A stretch of DNA of 64,000 nucleotides from Impatiens glandulifera (lineage: Eukaryota; Streptophyta; Magnoliopsida; Ericales; Balsaminaceae): positions 25,830,308 through 25,894,307 of the forward strand of contig NC_061867.1 of assembly GCF_907164915.1 (NCBI RefSeq), read 5' to 3'. Within the stretch, counting starts at the first letter, position 1. Every line of letters starts with the position of its first letter. Under the pieces are notes generated by a model that was not told the origin of the DNA, ran no database searches, and saw only the letters and a list, made by a program, of their open reading frames with translations. Shown here piece after piece: positions 1 through 12,690 of the stretch. Position numbers and translations under genes: made by a program.

Positions 1-511
1 TTCAATTTCCTAAACTAACCTACTTTGTTCCTTCATTCCCAAACTAACAAAATTTATGGTTCAAACTCAATATTTTTTTTACATTTTAAATTCATATTAT
101 ATATATATATATAATTTTAAATTATTATTTTTTTATAAATTTGATATATTTTAATTATTATTTGTATAAACTAAATTATTTATATTTTGATATATATTTT
201 AAATTATTATTTTTTATAAATTTGATTATTTATATTTTGATATATAATTTAAATTATTATTTGTTTTATAAATTTGATTATTTATATTTTAATATATATA
301 TATTTATATTTTAATTATTAATTATATAGTGTAATAAATATTCCTTTTATCATTCTAATAAATAATTGATAAATACTAATAAATTTAAAATATTTTAACC
401 ATAATAATATTATCGAGGTCAATGAAAATTTTAGAAAGAAGAAAAACCAACGAGGTTAAAGCCAGTGTATTCTAACCGAAATGAATAATCCACGAAGCAT
501 CATTATTTGTG

Positions 512-1906
512 CACTAGTAAAAACACGCTCATTAAGGAGGGCATAAACTCTCGGAAAACCGATGTGCCTTCGGTGAAAGACCTCACCGAGGGCAATAAAC
601 GCCCTCGCAGATTCTCGGTGATGAATTCCTCGGTGAAAAAAATGGATATTTGTGAGGGCATAGGCATCCCTCGGAGATAAGTGTCACCGAGAGCATTAAA
701 AGGCTCTCAGATATAATTATAATGTTTTTTACCGAGAGCAGAGCCAATGCTCTCTGTCATAATATTAAATAATTAATCTTTATTCTTTAGCTCCGACCTC
801 ACCTTCTTCTCCCTTTCTCTCTCACCAGATCCTTAATTATTGAACAGTTACAACACCATCACCAATCTCACCGATTTTGCTACTACTTTCTATTTGATCT
901 ATCTACTGAAGATATAAGAACAATTAAAAGTAAAATATCAAGAACAAACGAGATCCAGTAACGAATTAACAATTACAGCAAATACATCCAAACAAAAAAC
1001 TCAAGAATAATTACAGTAAATACATCCAAACAGAAAATCCCTAATGTATACTCAGAAACGTATTCAAATAGAAATACTTACTTAATCAATAAACGATTAT
1101 AGATCTATACTTACTATTTTATTTTTCTAGGATTATGGATATATATACTTACTTAATTAACAAACGATCTGTTCATTAGATCCACATCCTGATGGAGGTT
1201 TCATTTGTAACGAAAGCTCTGAATATGATCTTCGCAGCTGCTGGGATCTGTAATGATGCCGGAGGAGGTACATGAATAAATATGATCTTTTAGTCGTGGC
1301 CTCATAACTGATATTCTCTTCCTCTTTCTTAGATTCTTCATATTTCTTTCATCCTCCGCGAAAACGATGATCTTACTAGCTATTTTGTTCGGACATCATG
1401 TCGAGTTCAACGAATTTCGCCGATTCTATGAGGTATTTTGGCAAGAAGCTGGTTAAATCGCCAGAGAAATTAAAAGTCTTTCAGATCTTTAATCAGAAGA
1501 TAATGATATTTTGTCAAATACTTAGATCCTTAATCTTCTAAGGAAATATAAATGAAGATATGAGCGGCGGATAGAAGAAGAAGGGCCACTATTTGAATCT
1601 GCACTCAAATATTAAATAAAGAGGAAAAAGATATCTTAAACGGAGAGGAAAGAGAGAGAAAGAAAGAAGAGAGAGAAAATAAAGGAAGATAGAAAGAACT
1701 AAGCGACAAAGAAAGAGAGAAAAAAAGAAAGGAAGAAAGAAATGAGCGGGAAAAATATATTATTATCAGTGAGAAATTCTTGCGCCCTTGGTAACAATAA
1801 GACTATCCTCGAGAGCAACACTTTTCTCTTGGTAAAATAAATATCGCCGAGAGAATTTTTTCGCTCTTGGATATCTTTCTCGGTAATTATCCATTATTTA
1901 CTAGTG
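512..1906. mobile_element. Non-autonomous CACTA (En/Spm) transposon
   Basis: The element begins CACTAGTAAA at 512 and ends with the inverted complement TTTACTAGTG at 1906. It is flanked by a 3-bp target-site duplication GTG (509-511 and 1907-1909), the size expected for CACTA elements. Both ends carry many short subterminal repeats of the CTCGGTGAA / ACCGAGGGC type in both orientations (about 545-740 and 1795-1885), the usual transposase-binding arrangement of this superfamily. The 1.4-kb interior encodes no recognisable transposase, so it would need one supplied in trans. It sits inside the older inverted-repeat element. Confidence 0.88.
1616..1755 (+). repeat. GA-rich low-complexity tract in the CACTA interior
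   Basis: About 140 bp is nearly pure purine on the + strand (GAAAGAGAGA-type sequence). It has no coding capacity and is a microsatellite-like part of the CACTA interior. Confidence 0.7.
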
Positions 1907-2125
1907 GTGGGAGGTGTGGCCAAGAAAGTCATACGAGACGTAGTCAACAATGTCCTGAGCAAAATTGTCAATAATTTAGATAAATGATGATTATAATCGT
2001 TTTTATGAATGATTAATTATTATATTATTATGGTTGAGATATTTTAAATTTATTAGTATTTATCAATTATTTATTAGAATGCTAACGAGACTATTTATTA
2101 CACTATATAAATAATAATTGAAAAG

Positions 2126-2127
<2 letters not shown>

Positions 2128-2161
<34 letters not shown>
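2128..2161. repeat. (TA)n microsatellite
   Basis: An uninterrupted TA dinucleotide run lies in the right arm of the inverted-repeat element. Confidence 0.9.
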
Positions 2162-2167
<6 letters not shown>

Positions 2168-2480
2168 TCAAATTTATAAATAATAAAAATTTAAATTATA
2201 TATCAAAATATAAATAATAAAATTTATAAAAACAAAAATTTAAAATATATATCAAAATATAAATAATTTAGTTTATACAAATAATAATTTAAATATATTA
2301 AATTTATAAATATATATATATATATATATAATATATTTAAAATGTAAAAAAATAAAATTAGTTTGCACACTAAACTAAGTTAGTTTAGACACTAAACTAA
2401 GTTAGTTTGGGAATGAATGAACAAACTAACCTGAAATAATTTGAAAAGTTAAATGTCAAATCAGGTTAGTTTGAGAAATC

Positions 2481-5116
2481 ATCCCTCATTATCTACCTCC
2501 AATAATCTAAATCTGGATTAATCTAATATATTTTTAACATTTTGAAATCAAATGCAATATCAGGGCTTGTGTAGACATGATCTTACGTCATACTTCAAAT
2601 AGTTGAATCTTAAAACATATTTCCCATTTTCTCTGGTTCATTTTAACTTTAACAAATGAGTGTTATAAATTTGGTGAATAATCTTCATTCAAAACATTTC
2701 TTAAATTTTGTTCATATAAGTCATTTGTAACAAATCCAAATTGCATAAGGATCTATGTGGATTTTGATGTCAAAGACAAAAAGATGCATCACCTAGAGTC
2801 GGATTTTTCATATCAAAATTATTTGAGAAAATTTCTTTCAACTTATATAAAACCTATCATATCTATGTGGTTGTAAGTGTTAGATATTTTGTCTCAAAAT
2901 TACTATCACCCTTATAAATTTACGTGGATACTAACCCTAAATTACTGAGTTCGAGCCCGTCAGACAGTAGTTTTTGCGCTTAGTTAAATTGTTAAATGTG
3001 TTTGCGGGACTACATACTTAATCCGTTGTCCATTTTTATGAATATCAAACAAACTATAATATAGGAAAAAAAAGAAATCATTAAAGTCAAAGGTTTATTC
3101 TACACATGTTTTAGAGAAATTATCATTAAAATAGTTTCATTGTCTTGTGTTGGATTTTTTAGGGTATAACGAATCTAGTAATAATTCATCATTTTCCTAT
3201 ATTACACAGCTAACATGACAAAATTATATAATTTATAATCACCAGATTCAAAAGAAATTGTGGAGTGAAGAACTTGATGAAATATCACTAACTATTCCTC
3301 GAAGGTGAGAAATTACCTTTTGGAATTCCCTTTTTTTATAAAAAATGAAATTGACAGAGTAAGAAAAAACGTGTAAGATTTAAGATGATGTTAAAAAGAT
3401 TAGAGATAAGACGGTGTTTTATATTATTGAAAAAATAAATTATTAAATAAAATTATCCATTAATTTATTTGTTAACATTGTGTGCCTCTTATTTTCTATC
3501 AGTGGATCGCGAATCTAGCCGAACAATTCTTTTAAAATGATGTACTCTCTCACATATGTAATCTTTTTGCTCAAAAAATATTATTGAAAGTGATGTGATT
3601 ATCCTAGTCAAAATATACATTGTTAATATATTACACGATTTTCAAACTAACTCTCCATTAAATAGTTTTATTAATGGATCAAAAATATTATTTTTAACTT
3701 TACAGTCAAGAATTATAACTCTATTCGAGAGTATAGTCGAATGACATTATGTCTAAGACGTGTATGTCTAGACTTTGCATTGATTTTTAGTTTGTCCGAT
3801 TTCAAATTACTATCATAATAATTAATTATACATTTTCTATACCTTCTTAAGTAATTTTAAAATATATTTTAATAAGAAGCATATGCATCTATACATACTT
3901 ATCAATTAAACATTGTTTCGTGAAAGTATATATTGTTTTTATACGTTAACTTAATGGACAAAATATTTTTGAATTATTGTGCGTTCGTTTAAACGATTAT
4001 ATATTTTCATAGACATATTTTATTATACAATACATTTCAAATGCTTATGAATATATAATATATCAATCACATATAATTCACTGACTTTAATTTACTTAAA
4101 ATCGTATTATCATCAATTTGTTTCATACAATTATTTTAAAACTTGTTATAAGTCATGCAAAGACTTTACAAGCCAATTTTTTTTATTTATCTATTACATA
4201 AAATCCTTTTGAAGACATTAGTTCTTTAGATTTCTATGAAAATAAATTCAATGAATTTGTATTGCTTAATTTAAACACTACAATTTGAAAGATGGAATTG
4301 AGCACCAATTAAGAAAATACAAACAATATTTTTTGTTGTTATATTATTTCTCTTTCTTAAATTGAACAACTTTATATCTCTACAACTTTATATTTTGTAG
4401 AGAATATATTTCTCTAATATTAATTGGTTTATTTATTTTATTTATTTATTATAATATACACAATAATATTTTATGTTATTATAAACAAAGAAATATTTTA
4501 AATCACACAAATTCGTGAGAATAAAATCAAAGATTTTATAATTAAGCGATTATCAAAAAATTATATTCGAATTTTCTCTTATTATACATTATTATATCAT
4601 GAATAAGATAACTATTATTATTAATATTTAATTAAATAAATCATTCCCATCTAATTTATATACAAAGAAAAATTAGATTATTTATTCATGTATAAATCAT
4701 TATTCAGATAATTTCTATATAATTCATCACATGATTTATATAAAACAAATACCCACCATTTCACATGATTTCTACAAATGAAATCATAAAATTTCAATCA
4801 TCTTTGGCAAAGACGCTTGCATATTTATTTACGGTTAAAAGTTTGTATTTGATGACGTTTGCACATATACCGCACTGTTTCTCAAATCAATCAATAATTT
4901 TTCAATAAGACCAAATCAAAAAAGGTCTTATTGGTGAAATTAGGATCCAAGGAGTCCTTAAACTTATATATATAGACACAAACAAGCCTATATCTCCCGA
5001 AAAAAACCTTGTATTATTTATTTTGAAACAGAGCCGCCAATTGATTTTTGAAAATCAATAAAAGTTGGTATATATATACAAATGTATTGACCATAGTTTT
5101 ATTTTAGTTCGTAGTT
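2481..5116. other. AT-rich intergenic sequence with nothing recognisable
   Basis: No ORF, LTR end or clear repeat array is visible. A short stretch near 3168 (AACGAATCTAGTA) resembles the LTR-like remnants at 19571 and 19728, so at least part is probably decayed retrotransposon. The remainder is unassigned. Confidence 0.5.
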
Positions 5117-5121
5117 TAGTG

Positions 5122-6882
5122 TGTTGGGTCAAATTTAATTTGATTAACATTATTTTGATGATGTATGAGTAAATCTTAACTATGATTAAAAGTTGAATAA
5201 AAGACGCTAAGTCGTCTAATTGTTTTTATGCAGGTGCATCAGTTTTGGCTAACTTAGACGTAGTCTAAGTGGGCTAATTAGACGTGTTACGTAGTTAGAC
5301 GTGCCAGTCTAATAGACACGTAGTTAGACGTGCCAGTCTAACAAAGACGTAGTTAGAAGTGCAAGTCTAATAGATACGTAGTTAGACGCGCAAGTCTAAC
5401 AAATACGTAGTTAGACGTGCCAGTCTAACAGATACGTAGTTAGACGTGCTAGTCTAATAGATACGTAGTTAGACGTATCAGTCTAACAGATACGTAGTTA
5501 GACGTGCCAGTCTAACAAATACGTAGTTAGACGCGCAAGTCTAACAAATACGTAGTTAGACATGTTAGTCTAATATATACATAGTTAGACGTGTCAGTCT
5601 AACAGATACGTAGTTAGACACGCAAGTCTAAAAGATACATAGTTAGACGTGTCAATCTAACAGATACGAAGTTAGACATGCCAATCTAACATATACGTAG
5701 TTAGACGAGCCAATCTAACAGATACGTAGTTAGATCTGCCAGTCTAACAGATACGTAGTTAGACGTGCCAGTCTAATAGACACGTAGTTAGACGTGGGCG
5801 TCTAACCATTAAGATTAGTCTAAAGTGACACGTAGTTAGACGTTGGCGTCTAATTCCTTCAGATTAGTCAGAAGTGATATGTAGTTAGACGGTGTAGTCT
5901 AACTCCATTAGACGTGGTAGTCTAATGGGATGCGAAGTTAAACGTTGCAGTCTAACTCCATTAGACGTGGTAGTATAATGGAACTCGCTGTTAGACGTTG
6001 GCGTCTAACTCCCTTAGACTTGACAGTCTAATGGAGCACATTTAATGCCTCGCTTTAGCAGTCGTTTGAAGTTAGCATACGTCTACCCCCGATCAACTAG
6101 TTGTACGATACTCCTGCTCCACTTTCTCTTGCAGACTAGTACGTCAGCTATTTACATTCAATGAATGAACTCCACATACGTGAAGATTCCTCCCACTACT
6201 TATTTAGTACAGGACAATTGTAGAATGATATCTGGCGCACTACCATTCAGTACGGCCACGTTCTATAAGCATAGAGTCTGCTGTACTTTGTCCTTTAGGT
6301 GGTCATCCTATGGGCGCGTGCCACATGTCCATGTAGAAGATTCGACCGTTGGTGTCCTTCTACTACAAATAGATGCTCAAGGATGAAAGACGAATCTCTC
6401 GGTCTTCTAGTTATTGAATTGAATTCTTCTTACTAATTTGCTCTTGCACTTACTGATTGTACATCATTTTCTAAGTTCAAGAGAGAGAATAAAAAATATT
6501 GTCTAGATGAGACATATTATTGATCATATTGTAAGTTAAACAGAGTGTGTTCTGTTCAACAGAGTGTTAGCTATTCAGTAAGTTGTATTTGATTCAAAGA
6601 AGTTTAGTGAAATCCTTCTGATTGTTGGAAGAATGGGTAACGTAGGAGAGTTAGCTCTGAACATCCATAAACAACTTGTTGTGTTATTTTTCTTCTGTCT
6701 TTCCTCATTCATTGGTTCAAAGATTCAAACCCAAACAAACAGTTCCGCACTTGAATCGTTTAAGAGTTTGTGAAAAATAGAAAGTGATATTAATCCCTAT
6801 CAGGATTTCTATCAATTCGTTTATCCGAAGTTGTTATCAATAGTTAGACCCCTTGTCTCTATTCGTTACACCGATCCTATCA
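5122..6882 (+). mobile_element. Solo LTR of a Sirevirus-like copia element
   Basis: The LTR begins TGTTGGGTC and ends GATCCTATCA, and is flanked by a perfect 5-bp duplication TAGTG (5117-5121 and 6883-6887). With no internal region between, this is a solo LTR left by LTR-LTR recombination. Its downstream half aligns with the LTRs at 28585, 13297 and 51213: a GACCGTTGG block followed by a TATA-position motif near 6361, and a U5 segment reading CCGCACTTGAA then AGTTTGTGA near 6745-6775. Its upstream half is a tandem array of dyads listed separately. The 73-codon ORF at 6165 is not conserved and I do not call it. Confidence 0.87.
5284..6034 (+). repeat. U3 tandem array of TTAGAC/GTCTAA dyads
   Basis: Roughly 17 monomers of 29 bp run from about 5290 to 5784, each containing the dyad TTAGAC-N6-GTCTAA. 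The array then changes to five monomers of about 48-53 bp (starting near 5784, 5832, 5881, 5934 and 5987) that mostly hold two dyads each. The longer monomer has the same layout as the 50-bp monomers of the minus-strand LTR at 51213-52949. The array lies upstream of the LTR TATA position, where enhancer sequence would be expected. Confidence 0.88.
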
Positions 6883-7299
6883 TAGTGATACTTGGGAAAG
6901 GACTTTCAGGCTTCATCCTTCGTACCCATTTAAAAAATGGTCTCTTCTTATAAAGTTGGATTTTGAAAATCGGGTGTATAACATTTTGAGTTTAACCGAT
7001 TATTCTTCCAGTCCTAGACATGCTTATAGGTTTTAGCGATAATTAAAATATTGAATCAACAATATTAAAATGCTAGTACATGTTGCTGATGATAACTAAG
7101 GAGAAGTATACCGAAAGAATATTAATCATTTTTAAGAGTGTTATGGTTTAGAAATAAACACCAAACAAGCTTTAGTCAGAATATTTTTTGTGGAATTACC
7201 CAAAAATATTTTATAATTTTCGAGATTTTAAAAAAATATTTTGGGTCCTAAAATTACAAAAATAATTTTAATTTTTTAAAAGTGGAACCATATAGGACT

Positions 7300-7810
7300 T
7301 GGATCGGAGTCCTAGGCCTTGGGTTCGTTTTTATATGTTGGTGTCTAAAAGCCCTCAGTCTGGGTCGAAGTGCCTCTCGATCGAGGCTTGGGATCTTCAT
7401 TTGGAGTGCCAAAGTCCCTTACTCTTGGTGCTAAGAACTCTCGGTCCTTGGCTAAAATTAATGGTCTAGGTGTATAAACCCATCGATCCTAGGTTAGCTT
7501 GGGGCTAAGTCCATCGGTCGAGTTATATAAACCTCTCGGTCATGGTTAACTCTAGGCTAAGTCCCTCAATCCCGGGTTTAAGATTTCCCAGTCTTGGATT
7601 GAGATTCCTCGGTCTTAGGATTGGACCTTTTGGTCCTGGGTTATACCTCTCTGTCTTGGATGAAAATCCCCGGTCGGACCTCTCGGTCCTAACTCAAGAA
7701 CATAAGTCGGACCTCTTAGTCATGTTGAAATTATCGGTCATAGGTCTCGGTCATATGTTCGAATTTATCGGTCCTAGGCTAATGAGGCTCGGTCCTCAAT
7801 TAACCCAAGA
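7300..7810 (+). repeat. Degenerate CTCGGTCCTAGG-type repeats
   Basis: About 500 bp carries a loose repeat of roughly 20-25 bp built around CTCGGTCCTAGGCTAA and CTCGGTCCTGGG. It reads open for 91 codons at 7542, but only because of the repeat. A second short block of the same kind lies at 12691-12790, so the two may bracket one old element whose identity I cannot see. Confidence 0.6.
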
Positions 7811-10259
7811 ACAATAAACCCGATTTTTGGAATTTAAAATTCTAATTTGTGTTTTTGTTTTGAAGATCGTTTGATTGGTTCTCTCCTATCAATATAGTTT
7901 CTAAATTATCATATGATCAATATTCAACCATAAAATACCATAAAAAATAAGCATATAAGCTTATGCAATTTGAAATATAAAAATTCAAATTCAAACTGTG
8001 AATATGAATTAGAGGGTGATTAGATCATGACCAAGGATTGAAGAACACTCTATAGACCTTAAAGAAGCCATTGGGATACTCAGATCCAAGCTTTAAGGCC
8101 TTATTCAAATTGTTCAAAAATATGAAAGCTTTAAGATTTAATGACGAATTTCTAAAAATCGAAGACAAGTCCGGCATTTACCAAGAACATTTCTTCCGTT
8201 AAGCGCAACACTGAAGTTTGAATGTGGATAATGGATTTCTTGGATTCAAAATTACTTAGGGAGGCTATTTATAGCATCCTTGAGTTGGTTGGATTATTCA
8301 AGTGGACTAAATTAGCCAAAAACCATTAATAACGTTTTGGTTGTTCTTGATCCCACTTGAAGATATATGCAGTGATTGTGCCTATATTTGTAAGGGAAAA
8401 TATCACGACGTAGAGTGATCATTTCACCTTTTAAATTAGTCAAAAAGATTGACTGTGGAGAAAGTTCCAAAAAGAGAAGATCAAAGATGCGTGTTTGATC
8501 TTATCTGCTTCGGCGCCGCGTTGGAGACGATAGTGGCGCTTAAAATGATGTCGTTTTGAGCGTATTTGGGCATTCAATCTCATGTCGTTGGCATTTGGAT
8601 ATTTTGTTAGCTTCTTGTCTAACGGGACTAACTTTTGCGTTAGCTGATCCCCTGAGCTCAAGCGCACACTCCATTGGTTGCGGTGAGCTACGCAGGTGCG
8701 TTTGGGTGATTAAATGAGATCCAACGCTCATTTAATGGCCTAATTTTCGGTTGTAGCTTTTTCACCCGGTTTCGGCTAAACCCGATCACGATTTTTTTAT
8801 TAAATCCTTAAGGGTGTGTTTGAATATGATTTTTCTTTTACCCTCTTGGCTTAATTTTAATCTTTTTTAAATACACAAAATATTATAATAAATATGGCAA
8901 ATATTTTACAATATTTTATTATTATTTAATATTTTACATATTTTAGGGTTAAATATGGCTTAATTTTAATCTTTTTTTTACATACACAAAATATTAAAAT
9001 AAATATGGAAAATATTAAAATAAATATGGCAACTAAATAGTTTTGGGAGATGAAATGGGTATCTCTCATCCTAAATTATTTATTTAAATCCTTGATTATT
9101 TAAAAATTATTTAAAGATAAATGAGTACAACATTTACCCCAAATAATTTATTTTTATTTTGATCATTTTTTCTAATTAATTATGCTTAAATTATCACAAT
9201 AATTTGCCTAATTAATTGTTTTATTTGGATTTTTTCCATGGGGTTAATTATTTTGATTTTATTTATTAAAAAATAAAGCAAAATAATTATTTTAATTTTA
9301 TAAATTAGTGTTTATATTTTTTGTAATTAAAGAGTGCCCTTCTCGAATCGAGTTTGAATACAACAAACTAGTTTTCAAAACGATGATTCAAGTATGACAT
9401 CTAACACTAGGTTATCTACTATAATTTATAATGAGGGTGTTTAGAAAGATAAAACCTATAATGTGTTGATTATTGGAGTGACCTGAAGATGCAATATATA
9501 ATAGTTCGTCAAGGTATTTCCAAGCGTTGTTCAAGGGATCTTTCTTTGGTGATTATCCAAACAAGGATAATTCTTGGGAATCTTGTTTTATAGAACTTAA
9601 CAAAGTAACCGTAAAATCCATGGGTAAGTGTGTTTATGAGCTATATGCTTAACCCGCAGGAATTAGTCGCACTCCATAGGAGAAGTAGAACCTAGTGTTT
9701 TAAAAAAATGGCTAAGATTATTATCATGAGATATACTGGGAACATGAAAGTTTTAGTAAGATTTATGTAGGTTACTGTTACGGTCTGCTCATCAAAAACC
9801 TCGGTCCTAAAATATTTTATGCATCCGTCTCTCGGCCCAAGTGTCCATATGGGCCAGTTTATGTTTTTTATGGAATAATTCTGTTTTGTTTACTTTCTCT
9901 CTTATTTCTCTTGAAACCGAATTCTGTTATTTTAGAAGTTGTTATAACAAATTTGTAACCGACTCTTGGGTACTTCACCCTCTTTAAATGGTGATGCCCA
10001 CCCCACTTTTTGGGACTATGAATTGAATATTTTGGAACTTGGTGTTTAAGTTATCTCTCGGCCCTCCTCCCCCTTCTTGGACCTCTAGGTGTAATCTAGT
10101 GGTATTTCTCTACTCCCCTTCGGCTCTTCTCTCCCTAACCTCGAATTCTTCTCTCATTCTATGTCCGCTGCGCTTGAGTGTTGAATTCCACCATCGATCC
10201 CGATCATCAAGAACCCGTTTCTTGAATTAAAGAACTTGAATGACTCGTTCATAATTTAA
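7811..10259. other. Non-coding sequence between two repeat blocks
   Basis: No conserved ORF is visible. Bases 9780-10230 look like the downstream half of an LTR (a C+T-rich leader and a TGGGACTATGAA segment), but I could not find matching ends or a flanking duplication. The small ORFs at 8440-8731 and 10039 show no family features. Confidence 0.4.
8849..9040 (+). repeat. Tandem duplication of about 108 bp
   Basis: The segment starting GGCTTAATTTTAATC near 8849 recurs near 8957, each followed by ACACAAAATATT and ATAAATATGG motifs. Copies are diverged by small indels. Confidence 0.65.
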
Positions 10260-11639
10260 AAGTCTAACAGTTACTAACAAGTAACATCTTTAGGATGATC
10301 ATAAACATATGATCATGAGACTATCAACGAATACGTCCCGGTGAGGAAGTTGTCAAACTTTCATATGGATCTTACTATCGTGTAATCATGTATATATGAT
10401 TATGGTAATTCCAAACTTTCCATGAAGACTACTCACAGGAGAGGTTGAGAACGATCATGTATTAATGATCTTGGTGCTATTAAGAAATAGACTTTGTGAA
10501 TTGGGAATAGAACATTTATCGAAGAACGAGACTTTATCGGAGAATGGGACTTTATCAGAGTACTTATCGAGAGATAGAATTTGAACAGTATCATATATGA
10601 ATGATTGTTGTGATTGTCAACAAACAAGGTTTAGATACCCATCAAGAGATAGTATTTGGGATACATATTCGAACGATAGGGTTTTGATACCTATTCGGGC
10701 GATAGGGTTTGAACAAGATCATGTATGAATGATCGTTGTGCTTGACAAACAAGGCTTGATATTTTTTTTTTGTAATTTGAGAAGATGTACCTATTCGGAC
10801 GTTAGGGTTTGATTGAGTACCTTATCAAGAGTTAGGTTTGGTTACCTATCGAGTGATAGTGTTTTGTTCGAGGACCTATCGAGGGATATGATTTTTTCAG
10901 GATCATGTATAAATGATCGCTGTATTTGTCAATAGACAAAGCTTGGATAACTATCGAGAGATAAGATTTTTGTTTTGAGGTATTTGGTCGTAGTAATATT
11001 GTGAGAGGAGATACCCATAGAGTGATAGAGTTTTAGAGAAATCATATATAAACGATGTCTCATCCTTTTGACAGATTGGGTTCTGGTAGATTCGTATATA
11101 AATGATGTCTCAACTTATCGACGTATGAGGTTTTGATGGAATCATATATAAACGATGACTCGACCTATCGACACATAGGATTTTGGCGAAATGATATATA
11201 AACCATGTCTCGACCAATCGATATATAGAGTTTTAGCGGAATCGTATATAAACAATGTCACAACCTTATCGACAAATAGGGTTTTGGCGGAATCGTATAT
11301 AAACGATGTCTCGACCTATTGACATATACGGTTTCGGTGGAAACGTATATAAATGATATCTCGACCTATCAATATATAGGGTTTTAGAAGAATAGTATAT
11401 AAATGATGTCTCTTCCTAACGACATATAGGGTTTTGGTAGAATCATATATAAACGATGTCTCGACCTATTGACATATAGGGTTTTGACGGAATCATATAT
11501 AAACGATATCTCGACGTATCGACAGATAGGGTTTTGGTAGAATCGTATATAAACGATGTCTCAACCTATCAACGAAAAAGATTTTCACTAGATCATGTAC
11601 GTATGTTCTCAGGTCCTTGTCGAGAAATAAAATTGTTAA
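10260..11639 (+). repeat. 50-bp tandem array with two dyads per monomer
   Basis: The regular part, about 11041-11590, has 50-bp periodicity; for example ATCGTATAT/AACGTATAT/ATAGTATAT starts fall at 11292, 11342 and 11392. Each monomer holds two short dyads: ATCGT-N6-ACGAT (or ATCAT-N6-ATGAT) and CCTAT-N6-ATAGG, followed by GTTTTGG. The upstream part, 10260-11040, uses the same words (GATCATGTAT...ATGATC, CCTATCGAGAGATAGG) at irregular spacing. No coding function is apparent; this is a minisatellite, possibly the regulatory or LTR array of an unidentified element. Confidence 0.8.
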
Positions 11640-12690
11640 GAAATCATCTTACAAATGATCTCTATGCTTGTCAATAAACAATGCTTGGAATGGAATCGTG
11701 TACGAATGATTTCTCATACCTATCAACAAATAGGGTTTCTAATGGAGTCATATACAAATGTTCTCTCGTCCTATCGAGAGATAGGTTTTCAACTGGATCA
11801 TGTACATATGATCTCATGTTCCTGTCAAAAGAAAAAGATTGTTAATAGACCATCTTACAAATTATCTCTATGCTTGTCAACATACAAGTCATGGAACATA
11901 ATCATGTACGAATGATTTATCGTACCTATAAAATATAGGGTTTCTAATGGAATCATATTCAAATGATCTTTTGTCCTATCAAAATATAGAGCTTAAATAC
12001 CTAAGTACAATTAGGGTTTTTAGTAGAATCGTATAAAATGATTTATCGTACCTATCAACAGATATGGTTTTTTTTATACCTAATGACAATTATGGCTTAG
12101 ATGGGATGTCACGTACCTATCAACAAATAGGGTTTTGATACTTGACTTACAATTAGGGTTTTTAGAAGAATCGTATAAAAAGATCTATCGCACCTATCAA
12201 CAGATAGGGTTTTGGATACCTAATAACAATTAGGGTTTAAATGAGATTATGTACGAACAATCTCACTTACCTATCAAAAAAATAGGGATTTGATATCTAA
12301 ATTACAATTAAGGTGCTTAGTGGAATCATATAAAAAACGATATATCACACCTATCAACATATAGGGTTTTGGATACCTAATGACAATTAGGGTTTAGATT
12401 GGATCGTATACGAATGATCTCACGTACCTATCAACAAATAGGGTTTTGATACCTAAGTTACAATTAGGGTTTTTAGCGGAATTGTATAAAAACGATCAAT
12501 CACACCTATAAATAGATAGAGTTTTGGATACCTAATGAAAATTAAGATTTAGACGGGATCATGTACAATAGATCTCACGTACCTATTAACAAATAGGGTT
12601 TTGATACCTAACTTACAATTAGGGTTTTTAGCGGAATCGATAAAAATGATCTATCGCATCTATCAATAAATCCTAGGTGAATATCCTCGA
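11640..12690 (+). repeat. Higher-order tandem array, period about 155 bp
   Basis: The words CCTATCAACAAATAGGGTTTT, TACAATTAGGGTTTTTAG and ATCGTATAAAAACGAT recur as a block. The CCTATCAAC..ATAGGG anchors near 12115, 12271, 12426 and 12581 give a period of about 155 bp. The unit looks like three diverged 50-bp monomers of the neighbouring array amplified together. The 86-codon ORF at 11655 is repeat-derived and not called. Confidence 0.75.

Larger units (their letters stand above)
1..2480. mobile_element. Long-inverted-repeat DNA element, host of a nested CACTA
   Basis: Two AT-rich arms are inverted complements of each other. The stretch about 340-400 matches the reverse complement of about 2020-2100 with only a few mismatches. 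The outermost parts also pair: CATTCCCAAACTAAC near 33 and its complement near 2405, and the AACTAACCT motif near 15 and near 2465. No ORF of useful length lies between the arms, so this is a non-autonomous, foldback-like or MITE-like element of unknown superfamily. Its left end may lie outside the window, so I could not confirm a target-site duplication. The arms are interrupted in the middle by the CACTA element at 512-1906. Confidence 0.6.

Noticed and set aside
2940..2975. AGTTCGAGCCC, resembling a polymerase III B box
   Set aside because: No matching A box at the right distance upstream and no TSD or tail; too weak to call a SINE.
5290..5790. CRISPR-like array of 29-bp repeats
   Set aside because: Period 29 bp leaves no spacers, the sequence lies inside a TSD-flanked LTR, and the genome is a plant's.
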